Source of the DNA: Leguminivora glycinivorella
Taxonomy: Eukaryota > Arthropoda > Insecta > Lepidoptera > Tortricidae
Length of the DNA: 64,000 nt
Direction: 5' to 3'
Assembly: GCF_023078275.1 (NCBI RefSeq)
Contig: NC_062978.1
Location: 26,557,967-26,621,966 of the forward strand
The notes under the pieces: model-generated
Database searches by the model: none
Seen by the model: only the letters and a program-made list of their open reading frames with translations
Told to the model about the DNA's origin: nothing
Shown: in pieces, positions 1 to 10,276 of the stretch
Layout of the letters: each line of letters opens with the position of its first letter
How positions within the stretch are numbered: position 1 is the stretch's first letter
Translations under genes and position numbers: made by a program

Positions 1-719
1 TAAACATTAAGCAAATTTCGCATAGCAACAACTGATGAGCGCGCGGAACAAGAATCGATATCGAATAATTTATCTAGATGTTGTGACGCAATAATGCGTT
101 TGTTGTCATAACGGGATTTTAGAACATCGATCGCAATTGAATAATTACTTTCCGTTATGGGAATTGATTTAATTAAATTAAATGGTTCGTTTTTAACCGA
201 AAGTAGTAAATACCTAAACTTTTCCGCGTCAGTGTAGGCATTGTTGTTGTGGACCAACGATTGAAATAAGTCGAAAAAGGCGGGCCAGCCCGTAGGTTCA
301 CCGTGAAATTCAGGAAGCGACAATTTAGGCAAGTTTCGACGGTCGTTCATAAACGTGTCGTGTTGGCTAGGCACAGGAATGCGGCTCGCTCGCCGCTTTT
401 CTACATCTACCTCCTTTAGGTTATTTAAATGCGTAACTATCGCGTAATATAAATCGTTGAAATCATTTCGAATCTTAATGTTGGCTTCTTTGTTGAAGCT
501 ATTAGACTTAATTAATGCCTTTTCGATCTTAGTTTGAATTTTGGTAAACTTTCGCTGGTGCGCTGTTAAATCGGAAGTTCTTGAACGAAATTGTTCTATA
601 TTCGTTGCTGCGAACTGTAATGTTCGTTTTAATTCGTCGAGAATTAGATCTCGCTCGAATAAATCTTGTGTCATACACGATGTGTCGGTTTCGACACCGT
701 CTGTAGGATTCGGTACCAT
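1..719 (-). CDS. gag: BEL/Pao retrotransposon gag, N-terminal part (cut by window edge)
   Basis: An open frame of 239 codons runs from an ATG at 719 off the left edge of the window. Its second half, from the in-frame Met at 350, reads LPKLSLPEFHGEPTGWPAFF and continues with a leucine-rich stretch and SRYDNKRII. This is the conserved block found in BEL/Pao gag proteins (DUF1759 family). The first 120 residues are charged and helical, as in other BEL gag N-termini. Gag forms the cytoplasmic particle of the retrotransposon. A primer-site-like sequence and a probable LTR lie upstream on the same strand, so this is the 5' end of an element whose pol must lie left of the window. No stop or frameshift was seen in the visible part. 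Confidence 0.85.
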   Translation of the reverse strand, partial: MVPNPTDGVETDTSCMTQDLFERDLILDELKRTLQFAATNIEQFRSRTSDLTAHQRKFTKIQTKIEKALIKSNSFNKEANIKIRNDFNDLYYAIVTHLNNLKEVDVEKRRASRIPVPSQHDTFMNDRRNLPKLSLPEFHGEPTGWPAFFDLFQSLVHNNNAYTDAEKFRYLLLSVKNEPFNLIKSIPITESNYSIAIDVLKSRYDNKRIIASQHLDKLFDIDSCSARSSVVAMRNLLNV

Positions 720-909
720 TTTGCCGTGAGCAAAGATGGCGGAAATTACAATGAAAAATTGAACTACAAACGTATGTAATTGGAATGATGGGTACGTAAT
801 ACCGCAAAATACACGGGCAACACAACGTGAGAAAGAAAAATCCGGATCGAACGGATCAAAAAACTATATGTAGCGGCGTTTAATTGGTGAGGCTACTTAC
901 ATTTGTCCA

Positions 910-927
910 GAGGCGCTTGTGGGGCCA
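910..927 (-). promoter_or_regulatory. Probable primer-binding site of the BEL/Pao element
   Basis: On the minus strand the sequence TGGCCCCACAAGCGCC is followed by TCTGGA. It aligns with TGGTCCTTACGAAGCC followed by TCTGGA at 48010, the primer site of the second BEL/Pao element in this window. The upstream boundary ends CCACG rather than a clean CA, so the exact LTR end is uncertain. Confidence 0.45.
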
Positions 928-1212
928 CGTGGAAACACTTTGGGAAAATCCTCACACTAAAACGATTGTCACATATAAACGGAAGCTTAGGTCACTGGTC
1001 GGAATATCACTTAAAATGTCAATTTTCACGTTTGTGTCGCGCCGGTGCACCGATAACTATTTTTAATTCGTAATAACGGGAGCGCAGATCATGGCGCTCG
1101 CACGGTCGAAGAGAGAGTTTTTTTTTTTATATATCCGCCAGGGGGCGTGGTTGGCGCACCGGAAAGTCGCTTTGGGACTTCTGTAATTGCCAGCTCCAAA
1201 AAACTGTGCTAC
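928..1212 (-). repeat. Probable 5' LTR of the BEL/Pao element
   Basis: This lies directly upstream (minus strand) of the primer site. It contains a TATATAAAAA box near 1121-1133 followed by a GC-richer stretch, as expected for an LTR promoter. The outer end is placed at a TGTAGCACAG-like start near 1212. The partner LTR is outside the window, so the bounds are inferred. Confidence 0.4.
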
Positions 1213-1456
1213 ATATACATGGAAAAAAGTATTCTTTCAAAATTGTGTTGCCTTGTATGTATGAAAATGAAATAACTATTTAACTATATCAAGAAAAGAA
1301 ATTAAAACTAAAAATCTCTGTTTCTCGACGGAACACAATACGATAAGAAATCTGAATTGAAAGGTTTATTATTTTTGGCTTTTTAGTTTCTCCGTGTTTT
1401 GTAACGCGCTTATTTTTGAAGGCGGTTTTATTTTTTGTTAAAAAGTTTATTTATTT
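1213..1456. other. AT-rich stretch, nothing recognised
   Basis: I see no open frame, repeat or RNA gene here. Confidence 0.4.
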
Positions 1457-1695
1457 GTTGATTTTTAGTGGTTCCTAGTGATATTATATGTATCAGTCCG
1501 AATACATGTACAGTAGTGAAAGAATTATCCTTTAACTCCTAACCATTGAGGAGTTGACCTTCCATCATCAGCTCAGTTGATTTTTAGTGGTTCCTAGTGA
1601 TATTATATGTATCAGTCCGAATACATGTACAGTAGTGAAAGAATTATCCTTAAACTCCTAACCATTGAGGAGTTGACCTTCCATCATCAGCTCAG
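1457..1695. repeat. Tandem duplication, 119-bp unit, two copies
   Basis: The stretch beginning GTTGATTTTTAGTGG at 1457 repeats from 1576 almost perfectly (one T/A change in the middle). The second copy runs on into a repeat-like segment. Confidence 0.9.
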
Positions 1696-2012
1696 CCACA
1701 TAAAATTATTACCATCAGACGTAAATACTGGTGTACCTTTGAAAAATAGACTAAAAACATTACATGTGCCTATAACATTTGAAGAGTTCCCTCGATTTCT
1801 CCAGGATCCCATCATCAGACCCTGACTTGGTGCCAATGGGACCATCTCGGGGTTATACCGGTTCGATCAAAAAAAAAATTTTGAAAATCGGTCCACGATT
1901 CTCGGAGATATCGAGTAACATACATACAAAAAAAAAATAAAAAAAAAAAAAAAAAAAAAACATTCAGTCGAATTGAGAACCTCCTCCTTTTTTGAAGTCG
2001 GTTAAAAAAAAA
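1696..2012. repeat. Lepidopteran interspersed repeat with A-rich tracts
   Basis: The segment includes a block ending GACTTGGTGCCAATGGGACC, long A runs at 1868-1877 and 1926-1959, and an end CCTCCTCCTTTTTTGAAGTC GGTTAA. I recognise this as a common moth repeat end but cannot name the family. Confidence 0.4.
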
Positions 2013-2015
2013 AAT

Positions 2016-2222
2016 ATTATAGGACATTCTTACACAGATTGACCGAGTCCTACGGTAAGCTCAAGAAGGCTTGTGTTGTAGGTACCTAGATAACGATATA
2101 CATAATATACAGATACTTATATATATAGAAAACATTCATGACTCAGAAACAAATATCTGTGCTCATCACACAAATAAATGCCCTTACCGGGATTCGAACC
2201 CGGAACCACGGCTTAGCAAAGT
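2016..2222 (-). mobile_element. tRNA-derived SINE, HaSE-like, truncated
   Basis: Read on the minus strand it has the B-box-like GGTTCGAATCC, then GGTAAGGGCATTTATTTGTG and the body also seen at 4365-4630, ending near the ACACAAGCCTTCTTGAGC block. The A-box end is missing: the head stops at CTAAGCCGTGG. Confidence 0.75.
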
Positions 2223-2627
2223 ATGACGCAAAAAACGCGTTTATCACTGTTTCCAGTAGTTCCATAAGTGGTAAATCATATTCATCACTAGATTCACCCA
2301 TTTTTATCAATTTTAAAGCAGAAAATTTGACAGTATTCAAGGAAAAACTATACATTATCGACTAGTGGATAAAATGTGTTTTTACCTGCTGGCATGGGAG
2401 GATAAAACACGTGTTTCCGAGCTAGTGAGGGGAAAAATAAAATTAAGGTAACTTCCCAATTTCCCACAAAACCGAAATTTGACAACGGTTTAGGGTCGAA
2501 TCGTGTTGTCCTGATCTAATTCATGGCATTATCCCTTTCGACTATTTAGGGTTGTCAAAAATCTAGTAATTATCTTACTTATCTGTGCCATCAAAGGGGC
2601 AACTAACTTCGAAACAAATAATAACTA
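2223..2627. other. No gene recognised
   Basis: AT-rich unique-looking sequence between a SINE and a TIR element. Short open frames on both strands have no recognisable content. Confidence 0.4.
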
Positions 2628-3681
2628 AGGTCAGGTGGGGTAAGGGAAACATACTTCATTTTTTATATTTTTCATCGAGCTCTAATCACTTTATTTAATG
2701 TCGTATATTCATCTTGACCGACACAAAGTATGCTTCTTTAAGTCTGCTTTCTAGGGCGAAATTAATTTTTAAACTAGCTTTATTGCATGTAGCTGGAAAT
2801 TTATAAAATGTTTAGGCTGGTCCTGCCGTTTCCCTTTCCCGAGTTTTGGGGTAAGGGAAACACTTCGCTAAAATCTTAAAGTATTGCTGCTAGTGTGGAT
2901 TATACCGGCAATGTAAATTAAAAAAAACATCACCAATCAAATGGAGACTTTGGTTCTTTGACATATAGTTTAAAATAGAAAATATTTACATAAATTGAAA
3001 TTCGGGGTAAGGGGAACATATGGGCTTGAGACAGGGGTGGTTAACTAAAAATTATAATTGTTTTTAAAGATTTTTTTACAAGTTTTTTTCGAAAATTCAA
3101 ATTTCAGTATTGCAAATTAAAAAACGACTATTAATTATTAGTAATTATTCGTATTTAAAATACTGAAGCTTGGATCAATACAAAATTTCTGTACTTATAG
3201 AATATGTGTCTCTGAAAATGTTCATGACCCCTGAAATCGAGAAAAGGAAACATATGTTCCACTTACCCCGGCTATGGTAGTTCCCGTTACCCCGGTATGT
3301 CATTTGTAGGTTGTGTTATGAATCACGTTGAATTTTCATATTTACAGCATAGTTTTCTCAAATTCAAATACCAGACATGAACATTAAACATATAAAGGAA
3401 TATTTACAGATATCAAAAGTCTTCGGACATGACTTTTTGCTACCCAAATCACTACACAAATAATACTCGTCCAACTCGTGGTCTTGTAGCACGACAACTG
3501 ATTTTTTGTTTTTGTCAAGGACGCACACTCCTTAGAGCTAGCGCTATTTTTGTTTTTGTTTCGGAACTAAATCCTAGGTAGTACCTTACCGACCACCAAA
3601 TGACCCAGCTACAGTCTATGAATTCAGAGTTACCGATCAGTGTTTCCCTTCCCCCATAGTCCCCCTTACCCCACCTGACCT
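2628..3681. mobile_element. Non-coding TIR element with TA flanks (1054 bp)
   Basis: The ends are inverted copies of AGGTCAGGTGGGGTAAGGG (right end slightly diverged) and both are flanked by TA (2626-2627 and 3682-3683), as in Tc1/mariner-type insertions. The word GGGGTAAGGGAAACA or its inverse recurs inside near 2828, 2848, 3004, 3246, 3258, 3280 and 3640. No transposase-like frame is present, so this is a non-autonomous element. Confidence 0.8.
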
Positions 3682-3838
3682 TACAGAGTCGTCAAGCCGC
3701 CGGCAGAAGTGTCGCAGCTGTTAGCTGATTGAGTTGTCGTTGTATGCTTGCTTAGATGACACGACACGCTGGTCTTTCGAATTTACACAGAAATGATAAT
3801 TATGTGCGTGTTGCGTACGTACCTATTGCGCAATAGTA

Positions 3839-4087
3839 CACTGAGATAAATTTGCATTGTGAATTTAACAAGTTCGACTTGTTGCGGTTTATCCGTTTGA
3901 ATCAGCCAAACGTATGTTTAAAACAATATGTGTCAGGTTGTTTTTATAAAATCGACTTGTTGATTCAAATATATTGCCGATTCAAATGACAAGTAGCTTG
4001 TTGTTTGAACCAAGGAGCACGTAGGCGCTATTTTAACCAAAAAACTTGTTGAACGAACATGAAAACTGGTTGTATTTTCTCTCAGTG
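3839..4087. mobile_element. MITE, CACTGAGA ends, TA flanks (249 bp)
   Basis: The element starts CACTGAGATAAAT and ends TTTTCTCTCAGTG. TA flanks both sides (3837-3838, 4088-4089). The interior holds several inverted AACAAGT/ACTTGTT words. Confidence 0.75.
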
Positions 4088-4364
4088 TAGCGAATTTCAA
4101 ACGAGAATTTTAATATTATCGAAGATATCCTACTGCAACTTTATGAGACACATTTCTACCCATATCTACCTTAGTAACTTTCATAAGGAAGGTAACTTTC
4201 AGACCCAGTAGTATTTTTATTTCGAAGTGAGATTACACGTGGTAAATCGGTATAGGTTAGGTACACTGACTACGGTAGACTATGGACGTTTAAAAACCTA
4301 TTACATGATTATTAAAAACCTATTATATAATGTAAGCACTTAATGTTACTGTCCAACTATACTA

Positions 4365-4630
4365 GACGACCGGTCTGGCGCAGTCGGTATAGTGACCCTG
4401 CCTGCTACGCCGCGGTCCCGGGTTCGAATCCCGGTAAGGGCATTTATTTGTGTGATGAGCACAGATATTTGTTCCTGAGTCATGGATGTTTTCTATGTAT
4501 ATAAGTTTTTATATATTATATGTATCGTTGTCTGAGTACCTACAACACAAGCCTTCTTGAGCTTACCGTGGGCCTCACCCTCAGTCAATATTATGTGTAA
4601 GAATGTCCTATAATATTTATTTAATTATTA
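4365..4630 (+). mobile_element. tRNA-derived SINE, HaSE-like, near full length
   Basis: A tRNA-like head carries an A-box-like GGCGCAGTCGGTATAGTG and a B box GGTTCGAATCC, so it should be transcribed by RNA polymerase III. The head is followed by a conserved body (GGTAAGGGCATTTATTTGTG, CACAAGCCTTCTTGAGCTTA) and an AT-rich tail. It is not a functional tRNA gene: the acceptor stem does not close and a SINE body follows directly. Confidence 0.85.
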
Positions 4631-4880
4631 TTTATTTATTTTAACTATGTAAATCACTACATTTTGCAAATAAATAATCTTGAATCTTTGAATGTAGATA
4701 AACTTATGGACGCAACATAATAATTAGGCATGAAATCACTCATGTTATTATATTTGGTAACTCGACTTTTGCTCGTTTCATAAAACAACACTCGTGTATA
4801 ATGCCCCTCATTATGCACCAGCCACATAAAAAACTAAATAAATCACACGTAAATAAGTCGCGTAAGCTGAACTAGCTGAA

Positions 4881-4960
4881 GACCCGGGTTCGATCCTCGG
4901 CGCCGGTCACCAGTGGTCTTGGTCGCTTTCTCTTTCGTGTATGATATCTATATACATATA
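4881..4960 (+). mobile_element. Second tRNA-like SINE fragment
   Basis: A B-box-like GGGTTCGATCC sits in a GC-rich block, followed by GCTTTCTCTTTCGTGTATGA. There is no A box upstream and the body differs from the HaSE-like copies. Confidence 0.4.
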
Positions 4961-5069
4961 AGTATTAACGATTTTCATCTTTATTTAATAAATACATCAA
5001 TAAAATAAAAACATGATAAAACTACTTAAAACTAAATACCAAACCTACTTATAAATAAAAAAAAATGGC

Positions 5070-5384
5070 CTAAATCGCCATCAATGGGCAAGGTACCCAG
5101 AAGGCTGGCAGCATTTCCACGCTGTATTGCGCGAAATACTGGCCAGCCCTCTGGTTGCCTGAGGTCTCTATTAGGCGAGATGACAAAACTTTATACAAAT
5201 GACGGGCACTGGGCCCCCATGGCCCCAAGGTCTCAATGCCAAATGCCGCAAATATGTAGCTGGTTCCTAGGGCGGCATATTTGCGGCGTTTGATGCTTTC
5301 GGCTGAGGATGCCGCAGCGCCAGCAGCAACGCTGGTGACCGGAACATAGGTACAAGTATTTGTACACCGTGTTTCACTTAACAC
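5070..5384 (-). pseudogene. Non-LTR retrotransposon C-terminal fragment, copy 1
   Basis: The minus frame reads FAAFGIETLGPWGPSARHLY, then LIETSGNQRAGQYFAQ and ends near LPAFWVPCP. I associate the block GPWGPSA...TGxxRAGxxxxQ...ILGT with the C-terminal tail of reverse-transcriptase proteins of insect retroelements, but I cannot name the clade. Only the last ~100 residues are present, so it is a dead 5'-truncated copy. A related, more decayed copy lies at 16618-16800. Confidence 0.5.
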
Positions 5385-6049
5385 TAAAAACCTGAAAACT
5401 GTTTGTTCAGAATCGAGAGTAGAATCGATTGAGCTATATCTTGATGGGGGTAATATTTTTTGTTTTAATTTGTATTATTAGTTATTGTTTACGTGCCCAT
5501 TCTACAAATTTGTAATACAACATTGTGCATACCATATTGTTAGAGGTTGTATACCTTTTTCAGTATTTAAGGGTATTAATACTGGCTGGTTACTTGGACG
5601 ATTATTTTTTCCGCTACGAGATAGACGTTGTGCGTCAGTTTAATTTTAAAGTTTATCATAAGTCATAACTAATTGAACTCGTACCTAATTACAACCTTGT
5701 CATTTTGAATTTTAGGTTTAAATTTGCTTACTGAGTCACCTGTCCAATTTGAAGTTTACTGTGACACAGGTTGAAGTGCTTTACATTGACATAGCTGTCT
5801 ATTGGTAAACCTTATGTCGTTGCAGTAACGTACACAATTAAACAGTTTGAAGGTTTATTATGGTAGCTAGCAATTATTTTATTGAGTGTAGAGTTAAAAG
5901 CCGAGTGGAGCTGCACAGAAAATTTAAATCTCAATTTAAAAAAATAATAATCATCAGATTAAAAAATGAACATTCTAGATACGTTTAAAAAAATAAAAAT
6001 CAGTTGGGGTGTCTGAGCTTTTGAGTGATACCGGAAACACCGTGTATAT
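5385..6049. other. No gene recognised
   Basis: AT-rich sequence with no open frame of recognisable content and no repeat I can name. Confidence 0.4.
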
Positions 6050-6155
6050 TATCTGTGTTGTCTGAGTAGTCGCAACACAAGCCTTCTTGAGCTTACTGTG
6101 GGACTCAGTCAATCTGTGTAAGAATGTCTTATAATATTTGTTTATTTATTATTTT
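6050..6155 (+). mobile_element. HaSE-like SINE, 3' fragment
   Basis: It carries the CACAAGCCTTCTTGAGCTTA block and the GTCAATCTGTGTAAGAATGT end of the SINE at 4365, without the tRNA head. Confidence 0.7.
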
Positions 6156-6387
6156 AGTTTATAAATAAGTGCGTTTTTTAAATTAAGTATTTATTATGTT
6201 GGCAGATAACTGGCCATCATTGCGTGTGGTTTCTGTGGCTACTAACGATTGTGGTTCGGAATGACAACCATTATGTGTCGAACTCGAAGTGGTTTTCAGA
6301 ATTTTCAATTTAAATGTTGTCGAAGTGTTGCTGTTTTTTTAAATTAAAATATTACGTATATTTACTTGCATTGTACTTATATTTAAT

Positions 6388-6475
6388 GTTTTTTTTTTTT
6401 TTTTTTTATACTACGTCGGTGGCAAACAAGTATACGGTCCGCCTGATGTAAAGCGGTCACCGATGTTTAAACGAG
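6388..6475 (+). repeat. Lepidopteran interspersed repeat fragment with T-run
   Basis: A long T run is followed by TACTACGTCGGTGGCAAACA and CCGCCTGATGTAAAGCGG. The same block occurs inverted at 14080-14195. Confidence 0.6.
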
Positions 6476-6724
6476 TTTTATTTTGGTTTAATTCACAAAA
6501 TTATGACAATACTTCGAAATGAGTTGGATAACAGATGACAGGTTTGTTTTCCATGTTTCTTCCCCATTATAAAAAAAAAAGAAATGTAATTGAGAAACAA
6601 ACAACATAACAACTATAACGGTCTCGCTGAGTCTCATCCATTTTACTGCACACACATCTGTAATTTTACTTACTAAGTTTTTATAAGTTCTTGTCGTTCT
6701 ATGTTGGTATATAAATATCTTTTT
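6476..6724. other. No gene recognised
   Basis: Unique-looking AT-rich sequence. Confidence 0.3.
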
Positions 6725-7187
6725 TTTTAATAATAAACTTCGAAATAATAATTTTTTATTTTTATTTTATTTATTAAGGTTTACCAACGATTGTTGACAA
6801 CGATACATTGACTCTGTACAAGCTAAAACTGTAAAGGTATGGTGTCACAACCACTTAAAGGTAAACACGGCGTGCGTAACAAAAAAGGAATAAACAACTA
6901 TAAAACTAGCTTAAACTTAACTATACTTATGTGTTCCACAAGAGGGGCAAAGCTGTTGTTCAACCGTACGCGCCAATATTGATATATGAGCAAGCGATGG
7001 TGTCCAAGCACGCATTGTAAACAAACTCCGCCACCGAGTGAAACACAACATTTTTCACAACACCAACTCAAGGAAAAAATTAACTGTAAAACATGAAACT
7101 AACTCAAAGTTCGTTAATGTAATTTAACATGCTTATAGCTTTGCCATTCGTTGTTGAAGTATCAAGAAAGCCTTTACCAATCGGTCT
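6725..7187 (-). other. 3' untranslated region of the non-LTR element
   Basis: Non-coding stretch downstream of ORF2, ending in an A/AATAA-rich run at 6725-6780 that would be the retrotransposon tail. Confidence 0.55.
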
Positions 7188-7386
7188 GGTGAAAAAATTA
7201 TATTCTACGAAAATTACTACGAACAGATTTCAAGTATTTACTTAATGGGTCACAGTGAAAAATTATATTCTACGAAAATTACTACGTACAGATTTCAAGT
7301 ATTTACTTAATGGGTCACAGTGAAAAATTATATTCTACGAAAATTACTACGTACAGATTTCAAGTATTTACTTAATGGGTCACAGT
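7188..7386. repeat. Three tandem 65-bp units across the ORF2 stop
   Basis: The block TATTCTACGAAAATTACTAC begins at 7201, 7266 and 7331, exactly 65 bp apart. The unit nearest the coding sequence contains the last codons and stop of ORF2; the other two are copies of the same end. One base differs in the leftmost unit. Confidence 0.9.
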
Positions 7387-10218
7387 GCATATCCGCCATG
7401 TCGGAACAACCATTCGCAATTTTACAAAATCTACAAATTGGAGAGTTAGTGCCTGAAACTGATCTTCTAAGTGGAGCGTAAAGTGGGGTTATAGCGTTAC
7501 GAGGGAAACGAGATGGGGCACGGAAATTCAACAGTGTAAGTAGTTGTGGACAATCTATCTTGTGATTAACCAATTTGTGCAGAAATGTTGCGTCCAGTAG
7601 CGTCCTACGATCTTCTAGGGAATCCATCTTGAAATGTTGCAGCTTAACTTGATAAGATATAAATCTTTTAGTTAGGATACGTGCATGAAAAGCTAAGTGA
7701 CGAGTGAACCTTTTTTGAATACGCTCTAACCTCAACGAATGTGTAGCATAATGCGGCCGCCAGACTACGCTGCAGTATTCTAAAATACTCCTGACCAGAC
7801 TATTATATAGTAATATTTTGGTTGTACTGCGTTTAAAGGACCTAGTGCTTCTCATGACAAAACCTAAAGTCTTAGATGCCCTCTTAACGATATTTTCTAT
7901 GTGGGGTATAAACGTTAATTTGCTATCGAATAAAACTCCAAGATCACGAACATTTTCTACTTCATTTAGTTTAATACCGTTTATATAATAGTCCGATTTT
8001 ATTATGTTTTGTTTTCGTGTAAATTTAATATGGATGCATTTTTTTATATTCATGTGCATTAGATTACGCAAACACCAACTACTTAGCCTAACAATATCGC
8101 TTTGAAGCAAGATAATGTCCTCGGATGTGTTAATGACGCGTGCGAGCTTAAGATCGTCAGCATACATAAAGACGCTGGAGTGCTGGAAGCATTCCGTTAC
8201 ATCATTAATAAATAAGTTAAAAAGGATTGGGCCTAAATGCGAGCCTTGCGGTACGCCAGATGTTATATTACGATCGGACGATTGATAGCCATTTACTACC
8301 ACATAGAAAACCCTTTCGGTTAAATAAGATTGCAACCATTGCAACATTTTTCCCGATACACCATATGCTGATAATTTGTGAATTAGTATTGAGTGTGAGA
8401 CTTTGTCAAAGGCTTTACTGAAATCGGTATATATTACGTCAGTCTGTTTACCTGAGTCCATAGCACTCGTTAGTAGTTCGGTAAAGGATACTAAGTTGGT
8501 ACATGTTGATCTGGAGCTTACGAATCCGTGTTGATGGTCAGTCAGGTAAGGTTTAAAATGTCTCTGTATGTAAGGGTATACCAGTGATTCTAAGACCTTC
8601 GCATAACATGATAGAATTGATATTGGTCTATAATTTGAGGTTAGGCTTAGATCGCCTGTTTTGGATATGGGTACAACCTTGGCTTTTTTCCATGCTAGTG
8701 GGAAGACCCCAGAAGAAAGTGATTTGTTAAAAATTAGCCATAAGGGCTCGACTAGCTGGGATGCACAAGAAACAATAAATATTGGTGGGATGCCATCCGG
8801 CCCGGCTCCTTTGCTACAATCTAAACTTTTTAACTTAACGAATAATGCTTCTTTATCTATGACAAGAGTTGATAAACATTGACTATTATAAGCAAGTAAT
8901 AGTGGTAACGCTGTTGTGTGTTCCAATTCGACGTCGTTAAAGTCAGAGATGTAAACCGAGGCGAAATAGTTTGCAAACATGTCACAGATTTCTGTATTGT
9001 CAGTGGTGACCATCGACCCGTTAGACATCGTGGCTGGATAAGCACTTGATCCACCTCGCTTAGCTTTAAGATGCGACCAGAACAATTTAGGATTATTAGT
9101 AAGTTCATCCTCCACTTTTGATAAGTAAGCGTTGTAACGAGAGGTAGCCAAACGCTCGGCCCGTTTGCTTAGCAATTTCAACTCTAGGAAATCCATTGGA
9201 TTTTTGTATTTTTTATAGCGATTTCTTACCTTGTTTTTTTCATTTAACATTTTTTTTAAATTTTTGGCAAACCATGGCGGAAAATGGTTTTTTTTCGGCT
9301 TTGTAAGTGGTACGTGTTTTCCGACTAGCTGTCTGACTACCTCTGTAAACGCGCTTAACATGTCATTAACGTCAGTAAGGCCAGAAAATATGTCACTCCA
9401 TGAACAGTTACTAAGCTCAGCACATATAAGGTCATATTTAGCTTTGTAGAAGTTAGGCCTGGTGTTAACATTATTGTATGATAAACGAGGTATGCTTGCA
9501 AATACAATTAGGATATCAAGTGAGGGATGGAAAGGGTCAATGTTGCTGAGAGGACCTGCATTTTCAGTAACTGTACATAACTCAACTGTTGACAATACCA
9601 GATCTAAAATGCGATTCATATTATTAGTGATTAAATTAAATTGTTTTAGTTTGTTTTGGTTCATAAAATCAATCAAGATGTTGCTAAACCCTGGTACTAT
9701 GTAATTCAAATCTTCTTTTTCTACTAGGTCCCAACTAATGTTACCCAAATTAAAATCCCCAATAATACATAATTGATGTTCATTTTCTTCTGTGATAGAA
9801 CTACAATGATCTATAAAGTATTTTAATGAGCTTTTTGCAAAGGTGGTGGAAGATAGACTGCACAGAAAGATACCTGACGAGTAGAATTGCCCGGGACATC
9901 AATGGTAATCCACAGGTCCTCAAATTCACTTTCCCAATGATTCATTCGTTTTGAATTTAGTGTTTTTAGAACTGCAACCAGCACACCCCCTCCATCTTTA
10001 CCCTTGCAAATGCTGGAATTCTCTCTATCTCTTCTGTAGACAACATACCTATCGTCAAATAGCTCACTGCTCAGTACTGAGTTATTAAGCCATGTTTCCG
10101 TTAGTATTATAACATTATAGTTACAACATCTTAGGTTACGAGAGAACAATTCAGTCTTTGTGCGTAAACCGCGTACATTTTGATAATATACATTTAGTTC
10201 AAACTCTTTAAAAAGTAA
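7328..10218 (-). CDS. Non-LTR retrotransposon ORF2: endonuclease and reverse transcriptase (one frameshift)
   Basis: The frame opens after a TAG at 10219-10221 and has no early ATG, as often in ORF2. It begins LNVYYQNVRGLRTKT and IILTETWL (endonuclease motifs). A one-base frameshift at an A run near 9836-9841 breaks it. The second frame resumes before CIIGDFN (GDFN motif) and continues with NRILDLVLST and DPFHPSLDI, which hold the late endonuclease residues. The reverse transcriptase covers roughly residues 330-620 of the second frame: YRPISILS, IYTDFSKAFDKV, SGVPQGSHLGPILF and YADD at about residue 530 (8153-8164). Endonuclease nicks the target; RT copies the RNA at the nick. Length fits a full ORF2. 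With one frameshift it is probably inactive, or the shift is a sequencing error. Confidence 0.85.
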
Positions 10219-10276
10219 CTATCAAATTCATGCTTTCTAAAAAAGAGAATATAAATTTACTTAAATAATGCAAATC

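Noticed and set aside
4365..4440. A tRNA gene
   Set aside because: Only A- and B-box parts match; the acceptor stem does not close and a SINE body follows.
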